9,495 nucleotides of DNA from UBA1189 sp964570685 (GTDB taxonomy: Bacteria; Bacteroidota; Bacteroidia; Bacteroidales; Bacteroidaceae), in assembly GCA_964570685.1 (NCBI GenBank), contig CAZMZC010000083.1, positions 1-9,495 of the forward strand. Reading direction: 5' to 3'. Under the pieces are notes generated by a model. It saw only the letters and a list, made by a program, of their open reading frames with translations. It was not told where the DNA came from and did not search any database. Shown here piece after piece: positions 6,401 to 9,495 of the stretch (within the stretch, counting starts at the first letter, position 1; every line of letters begins with the position of its first letter). A program made the position numbers and the translations under genes.

Positions 6401-8650
6401 CTACCGGACAATTTTCTTCCCATTCACAATATAGATACGTCCCGGCAGCATCTCTGTCACGCGACGGCCTGTGAGGTCGTAGATGACAGGAGCCTCGTCG
6501 CTTGTAGGCTCTGAAGCCTCGATGTCGGTCGACTCATCCTCAATGCGCATACGCATCTGCGGAGCATTGCCTGACAGCTGCAAGTAAGCGCGGTTGCCCG
6601 AGAGCTTGAGCTCGCTGCTGGTGAGGCAGAAGGCAAACTGCCCGGCCAAGTCGCCCGAACCCTTCACGGCCAGCACATAGCTGCCGGTAGGAATCGCGCC
6701 GTCCAGTGAGGCTGCCATCAAGTTGCCTGTGAGGTCGGCCACATTGCTCGCATCGGTAGTAGAGGTCATGGTGAATGTCTGGGTCGATGAAATCAGTATC
6801 ACACCTTGACCCGCCGGTATCACCTTGCCCGAACTGATGCGTGTGAGCGTCACCACATCGCTGCCACCTACCTTTACGTAGTAGGCCTTCACGCCACTGG
6901 GCACGATGGTAGCTACGGGAGCCGAGAAGGTAGCTATGTAGTACGATGTTGTACCTATCTTACCACCCACGGCAGTCACCTCATAGGTGGTAGCCTCTTC
7001 ACCTTCGTTGCCGCCTTCATTGCCACCCTCATTGCCGCCTTCGTTGCCGCCCTCATTGCTCTCCACCGTGATAGTCACGGTAGCCGAAGCTGCGTTGTAG
7101 TTTGCAGTAGCAGCCACATTAGCTGTAATTGTTGCAGTACCTGCAGCCACAGCCGTCACCACACCGTCGGCAACCGTAGCCACGGCAGTGTTACTACTTA
7201 TATAGCTTACAGCACCGTCAGAGTTGGTGGTGAGTGTCAATGTGGTGGTCTCGCCCTCGGTGAGTGTAGTGGCAGCTGCGCTCAGACTTATCTCAGGGTC
7301 TACGATAGGAGCAGTAGCAGTATATGCACCACCCGTAATTTCTTCTACAGTAAGAGGTACATAGATAATCTCAGAACCACCGCCATCGTATTTAGACGTT
7401 GAATAGTCATCTTCGTAGAGGAAGCCGATCTGGCCGTTGGGCAGGATGGTCATGGTAGAGTAGGCCGATGCGCCGTTGTCAACTTCGATGCCCTTGGTCC
7501 AGCCGCTTGTGAAGTCGGAAGGTGTGAATGTATCCCCAGAGATTGCTTTGTAGTATACAGATACGTTACTGCGGCTGCTGCTACCTGTGGGGAGCGATTG
7601 TAACAGAATGTCGTATTGCTCTCCTGTTGTTTCACCTACCTTATAAACACCCTTGTACAGTAACAATTCACCATTGGTGTCGCCACCGCTGCTTCCTACT
7701 TCATTGTTAAAAGTACATGTCGCTGTTTGGCTATTCCATGAACCATAACCTTCATCAAATCCACCATCAGCATATGTGAAAACATTGAAATATCGTCCGC
7801 TAGTTTTACGGCTGCTTAGGATGATTTGTCCATTGGGTAGTTCCTCCAACTTGGCCTCATTTGCACTGCTGCAACAAGCATCTGTGCCTTCACCGCCTAA
7901 AAGTTTCCAGTTTGTACCAAAGTCATCAGTGTACACTACATAATTGTAATTAGTAGAACCTATACGTACAAGGAGTGCACCATATATACGATAGTAATTG
8001 CTCCCAGTCTTTTTATAGCTTGACTGAAGCAGGCGTCCCGAAGCGAAAAACATTGATTTGACATCATTGCTTCCAGTCAGAATATTACTACTTCCTCTAA
8101 AGGTAGAGGTCATATTGGTGGTTGTCCAGGTGCGACCATAGTCGGTGCTTACGTGCTTATAGCAACGATAATCTTTGCTCGTTGTAGCGCTACTATAAGA
8201 GACTTGTCCACCTGCGCTCATAATGAGTACCATGCCTGAACCAGCATTGCGGTCAACGGCAATGGCTGCATCTCCATGTCCTGTGTCATCGGAGCCGTTG
8301 GCCACGACAACGCCTGCACCAGCTTTAGCTGGACTATTTGTTTCTGGAGTCCAAGTGTAGTTACCTGTTGCGTCAATCGTTCCGAATTTGGCATAGATGT
8401 CTACATCGTAAACACTGCCCAACCAATTGGAACCAATATCGTTGCCGTCTGGTCTATAGTCGGCGATGGCAATAATCTCGTTGTTGTTCATTACTGCAAT
8501 TGCAGGAATGCGATATGGGGCGCTTCCGTCGGCAGAAGTTGAATACAACGTCTGTTTCTTGTCAGCAATATCAGTTGCCGCTGTTTGCGCCTGTACAGCC
8601 ACTGCACCCAGTGTGCAGAAAGCTAATGAAAGGAGTAAATTCTTCTTCAT
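6401..8650 (-). CDS. Secreted sialidase (exo-alpha-sialidase, GH33-type) with Big_2 domain and Gly/Asn/Glu linker
   Basis: The 749-residue sialidase is paralogous to the one downstream. A signal peptide (1-21, VQA before Q22) precedes the propeller (about 30-442). Catalytic features are YRIP (46-49, Arg47), Asp71 (GNDIG), Glu269/270 (LEELPNG), Arg281, Arg360, Tyr397 (AYSTMT) and Glu413. Asp boxes are STDYGRTW (168-175) and TDDFGTNW (241-248). A Big_2 domain spans about 453-529. A (NEGG)n linker (532-550) follows, then an unassigned beta-rich domain (about 555-703) unlike that of the paralogue, and the tail IYDLTGRRV...GRIYIVNGKKIVR. It should act on sialylated host glycans outside the cell or at its surface. 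The N-terminal half is visibly more A/T-rich than the rest and than its paralogue, apart from near-identical patches. It is the upstream gene of the pair and is preceded by a terminator-bearing leader. Confidence 0.92.
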   Translation of the reverse strand: MKKNLLLSLAFCTLGAVAVQAQTAATDIADKKQTLYSTSADGSAPYRIPAIAVMNNNEIIAIADYRPDGNDIGSNWLGSVYDVDIYAKFGTIDATGNYTWTPETNSPAKAGAGVVVANGSDDTGHGDAAIAVDRNAGSGMVLIMSAGGQVSYSSATTSKDYRCYKHVSTDYGRTWTTTNMTSTFRGSSNILTGSNDVKSMFFASGRLLQSSYKKTGSNYYRIYGALLVRIGSTNYNYVVYTDDFGTNWKLLGGEGTDACCSSANEAKLEELPNGQIILSSRKTSGRYFNVFTYADGGFDEGYGSWNSQTATCTFNNEVGSSGGDTNGELLLYKGVYKVGETTGEQYDILLQSLPTGSSSRSNVSVYYKAISGDTFTPSDFTSGWTKGIEVDNGASAYSTMTILPNGQIGFLYEDDYSTSKYDGGGSEIIYVPLTVEEITGGAYTATAPIVDPEISLSAAATTLTEGETTTLTLTTNSDGAVSYISSNTAVATVADGVVTAVAAGTATITANVAATANYNAASATVTITVESNEGGNEGGNEGGNEGGNEGEEATTYEVTAVGGKIGTTSYYIATFSAPVATIVPSGVKAYYVKVGGSDVVTLTRISSGKVIPAGQGVILISSTQTFTMTSTTDASNVADLTGNLMAASLDGAIPTGSYVLAVKGSGDLAGQFAFCLTSSELKLSGNRAYLQLSGNAPQMRMRIEDESTDIEASEPTSDEAPVIYDLTGRRVTEMLPGRIYIVNGKKIVR
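7001..7057 (-). repeat. 12-bp tandem repeat encoding the NEGG linker
   Basis: Nineteen codons (residues 532-550) read N-E-G-G four times, then N-E-G, in near-identical 12-bp units. It is a flexible hydrophilic linker between the Ig-like domain and the C-terminal domain. Such in-phase repeats can change copy number without breaking the frame. The paralogue has Pro/Glu-rich linkers instead. Confidence 0.85.
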
Positions 8651-8673
8651 ATAGTATTATTTTTTTGTTTTCG

Positions 8674-8693
8674 TTAATCTTTAATCATTAATC
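8674..8693 (-). promoter_or_regulatory. Three 7-bp spaced GATTAA repeats before the sialidase start
   Basis: On the minus strand GATTAA occurs three times with exact 7-bp period (complements of TTAATC at 8674-8679, 8681-8686 and 8688-8693), 24-43 bases before the ATG. This is within the A/T-rich start region after the leader terminator. It could be a binding site or just A/T-rich leader; no known operator is recognised. Confidence 0.25.
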
Positions 8694-8704
8694 GTTTAAA
8701 TATT

Positions 8705-8754
8705 AAAAAAACAGCTCCTGCAATTAGGGACTATTATTCCCTATGAGGTAGCTG
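8705..8754 (-). terminator. Intrinsic terminator in the leader of the sialidase pair
   Basis: On the minus strand CAGCT (8754-8750) pairs with AGCTG (8716-8712). After a bulged A8749, CC pairs with GG (8748-8747 with 8718-8717). An internal loop leads to TAGGGA/TCCCTA (8743-8738 with 8730-8725) with a 7-nt loop. Seven U residues (8711-8705) follow the stem directly. This is a standard rho-independent terminator shape for leftward transcription, placed 55 bases before the sialidase start rather than after a confident gene. It may therefore attenuate sialidase expression, or end a separate small RNA or small gene. Confidence 0.65.
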
Positions 8755-8901
8755 CTTGTTGATTGTATGAATGTGTTGTATGCTTCCGTGACAAATATCC
8801 CTTCGGCTGTGGTTGGTGGTGTGTGTAGGGCACTCACCGCTCACCGCAATCCGAATGCTGCTTGTGGGGCCGTGTTCCAAGAATACATGTTCCATACTCA
8901 T
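8734..8901 (-). CDS. Possible 55-residue leader ORF ending in the terminator loop
   Basis: An ATG at 8901-8899, preceded by an A-rich AACAAAAACGT start region of Bacteroidales type, opens 55 codons that begin MSMEHVFLEHGPTSSIRI and end KQLPHRE. The TAA stop (8736-8734) lies in the loop of the terminator hairpin. A second in-frame ATG (8895-8893) is close by. Part of the frame (residues about 18-24) is encoded by a TCACC-type dispersed repeat. I recognise no family. The product is basic and His-rich with no signal peptide or membrane segment. It may be a chance ORF, but its exact end in the terminator loop makes a regulatory leader peptide conceivable. Confidence 0.3.
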   Translation of the reverse strand: MSMEHVFLEHGPTSSIRIAVSGECPTHTTNHSRRDICHGSIQHIHTINKQLPHRE

Positions 8902-9120
8902 ACGTTTTTGTTACACAATCACTTGCCCTTCGGGGGTAGCCTGCGGGGCTCGTAGTTTCTTCTCTCTGCCGGCCCCTTCTCCTTATGTGAGGCAAGGCCT
9001 TTTACGCGACAAAGGCTTCAACTAAGCTGCATCGGGGGCAGCCTCGCCAAAGTCTTCGTTTAGTATTGTCGTTGCCCGACCCTGCGCACACATCCGTGCA
9101 CTCGAAGTCATTCAACGCTG
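8755..9120 (-). other. Apparently non-coding leader or RNA region between promoter and terminator
   Basis: About 366 bases lie between a good leftward promoter and the leader terminator. Short inverted repeats occur on either strand: CCC-TTCG-GGG (8926-8935), GCTGC/GCAGC (9026-9030 with 9038-9042), GTCG/CGAC (9068-9071 with 9077-9080) and GCAC/GTGC (9086-9089 with 9096-9099). GACTTTGGC (9054-9046) and GCCTTTGTC (9016-9008) on the minus strand can pair partly around the second one. A TCACC repeat sits at 8831-8848. I find no hallmarks of RNase P RNA, tmRNA or SRP RNA. Apart from the 55-codon ORF and a 29-codon ORF (9111-9022), there is nothing clearly coding. Confidence 0.35.
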
Positions 9121-9151
9121 CAAATGTACATATAATTTGGCATATTGCAAC
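9121..9151 (-). promoter_or_regulatory. Leftward Bacteroidetes-type promoter upstream of the sialidase leader
   Basis: On the minus strand TACATTTG (9128-9121) matches TAnnTTTG exactly, with GTTG (9151-9148) 19 bp upstream as a one-mismatch -33 element. Further upstream are T/A runs (about 9152-9190), as at the 103-135 promoter, with which it shares AAAAAAGTTGCA. Transcription would begin near 9114. The first confident gene downstream is the sialidase at 8650, about 460 bases away. Confidence 0.6.
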
Positions 9152-9233
9152 TTTTTTGCAAGTTTTTTTTCACTATCCTGCATGATTTTTCTGTTTTATG
9201 CGCAAAATATGGCCTATGTGTGCAGTTTTCTGT

Positions 9234-9371
9234 AGCGGTGAGAGGTGAGCGGTGAGCGGTTTTCGTCTTCGTACACGCTCTACGTGTCTTCGTTATCGTA
9301 CAGCCTCAGGCTGTTTTCGTCTTCGTTTCCGTTATCGTACAGCGCAGCTGTCTTCGTCGCAGCTTGCTGCG
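9234..9371. repeat. Dispersed TCACC repeat (inverted) followed by a four-hairpin group
   Basis: AGCGGTGAGAGGTGAGCGGT (9234-9253) is the TCACC repeat in opposite orientation. It is followed by four mini-hairpins: ACACG/CGTGT (9273-9277 with 9283-9287), ACAGCC-TCA-GGCTGT (9300-9314), ACAGC-GCA-GCTGT (9339-9351) and CGCAGC-TT-GCTGCG (9358-9371). Linkers are made of TTCGTCTTCGT, CTTCGTTATCGTA and similar. The arrangement mirrors 3661-3742. No coding capacity is supported. Confidence 0.65.
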
Positions 9372-9389
9372 CCCCATTTACGAAGGATT

Positions 9390-9455
9390 TTACGCAACAT
9401 TTTTGCGTGCAACGCATGGATTATCAGTCAGATAAAGGGTAAATTACGCAACATT
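9390..9455. repeat. 12-bp direct repeat TTACGCAACATT
   Basis: TTACGCAACATT occurs at 9390-9401 and again at 9444-9455, 54 bp apart. The second copy overlaps the putative end of a gene entering from the right, the first follows its stop codon. It could be a small duplication or a recombination scar. No integrase or insertion-sequence ends are visible around it. Confidence 0.4.
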
Positions 9456-9495
9456 GCATATTCTACTGTTTTTTCTCCTACAATCTCCCCTTTGG
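9428..9495 (-). CDS. Possible C-terminal end of a gene entering from the right edge
   Basis: The minus-strand frame beginning at 9493 is open for 21 codons to TGA (9430-9428) and reads KGEIVGEKTVEYAMLRNLPFI without its first residue context; the composition is protein-like, and the other two frames stop at 9480-9478 and 9446-9444. It is too short to assign a family. No clear terminator follows it, only the repeat region. The call rests on composition alone and could be chance. Confidence 0.3.
   Translation of the reverse strand, partial: KGEIVGEKTVEYAMLRNLPFI

Noticed and set aside
8792..8799. Promoter -7 box GATATTTG close to the sialidase leader terminator
   Set aside because: The first base departs from TAnnTTTG and there is no TTTG-like -33 element 19-21 bp upstream.
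8755..9120. RNase P RNA, tmRNA or SRP RNA between promoter and terminator
   Set aside because: The length is suitable for the first two, but I find none of their conserved core motifs, no tag-peptide reading frame and no tRNA-like 3' end.
9245..9442. 65-codon plus-strand ORF, Ser/Leu-rich
   Set aside because: It translates the TCACC repeat and the four-hairpin group. The Ser/Phe/Tyr composition is that of the TTCGTC linkers.

Overview
This window looks like a chromosomal segment of a host-associated Bacteroidales bacterium, probably Prevotellaceae or Bacteroidaceae; the genus cannot be settled from sequence alone. The evidence is the Bacteroidetes promoter type (TTTG, about 20 bp, TAnnTTTG) at several sites, A/T-rich start regions without Shine-Dalgarno motifs, a DUF5686 outer-membrane protein with a carboxypeptidase-like regulatory domain, a UpxY-type NusG paralogue, and secreted proteins ending in the short C-terminal module IYDLxGRRV...GRIYIVxGKKIV.

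Layout. Bases 1-303 hold two divergent promoters. The leftward one, with an rRNA-leader-like boxA, probably serves an rRNA or tRNA operon beyond the left edge. The rightward one drives the 871-residue DUF5686 protein (304-2919). This gene meets a leftward UpxY-type antiterminator (2916-3473) tail to tail, with overlapping stop codons and no terminator between them. Bases 3474-3815 carry the antiterminator promoter, dispersed repeats, a group of mini-hairpins and a strong terminator. Two leftward sialidases follow: an 820-residue enzyme (3816-6278) and, upstream of it, a 749-residue enzyme (6401-8650), separated by 122 bp. The last ~840 bases have no confidently called gene. They contain a good leftward promoter (9121-9151), a ~470-base potential leader for the sialidases, a 55-codon ORF whose stop codon lies in the loop of an intrinsic terminator just before the sialidase start, a second mini-hairpin group, and possibly the last codons of a gene entering from the right edge.

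Function. The two sialidases would be exported and remove terminal sialic acids from host glycans such as mucins. They share a catalytic propeller, one Ig-like (Big_2) domain and a C-terminal tail, but carry unrelated accessory domains between the last two, so they are probably duplicated enzymes with diverged targeting. No sialic-acid uptake or catabolism genes are present. The antiterminator is an orphan here: no capsule genes follow it.

The sialidases, DUF5686 protein and UpxY paralogue are familiar families. The less ordinary material is non-coding: the mini-hairpin groups, a TCACC-type dispersed repeat that also occurs in frame inside the DUF5686 gene, and the leader ORF/terminator arrangement before the sialidase pair. 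None of these is demonstrated to be a new system.
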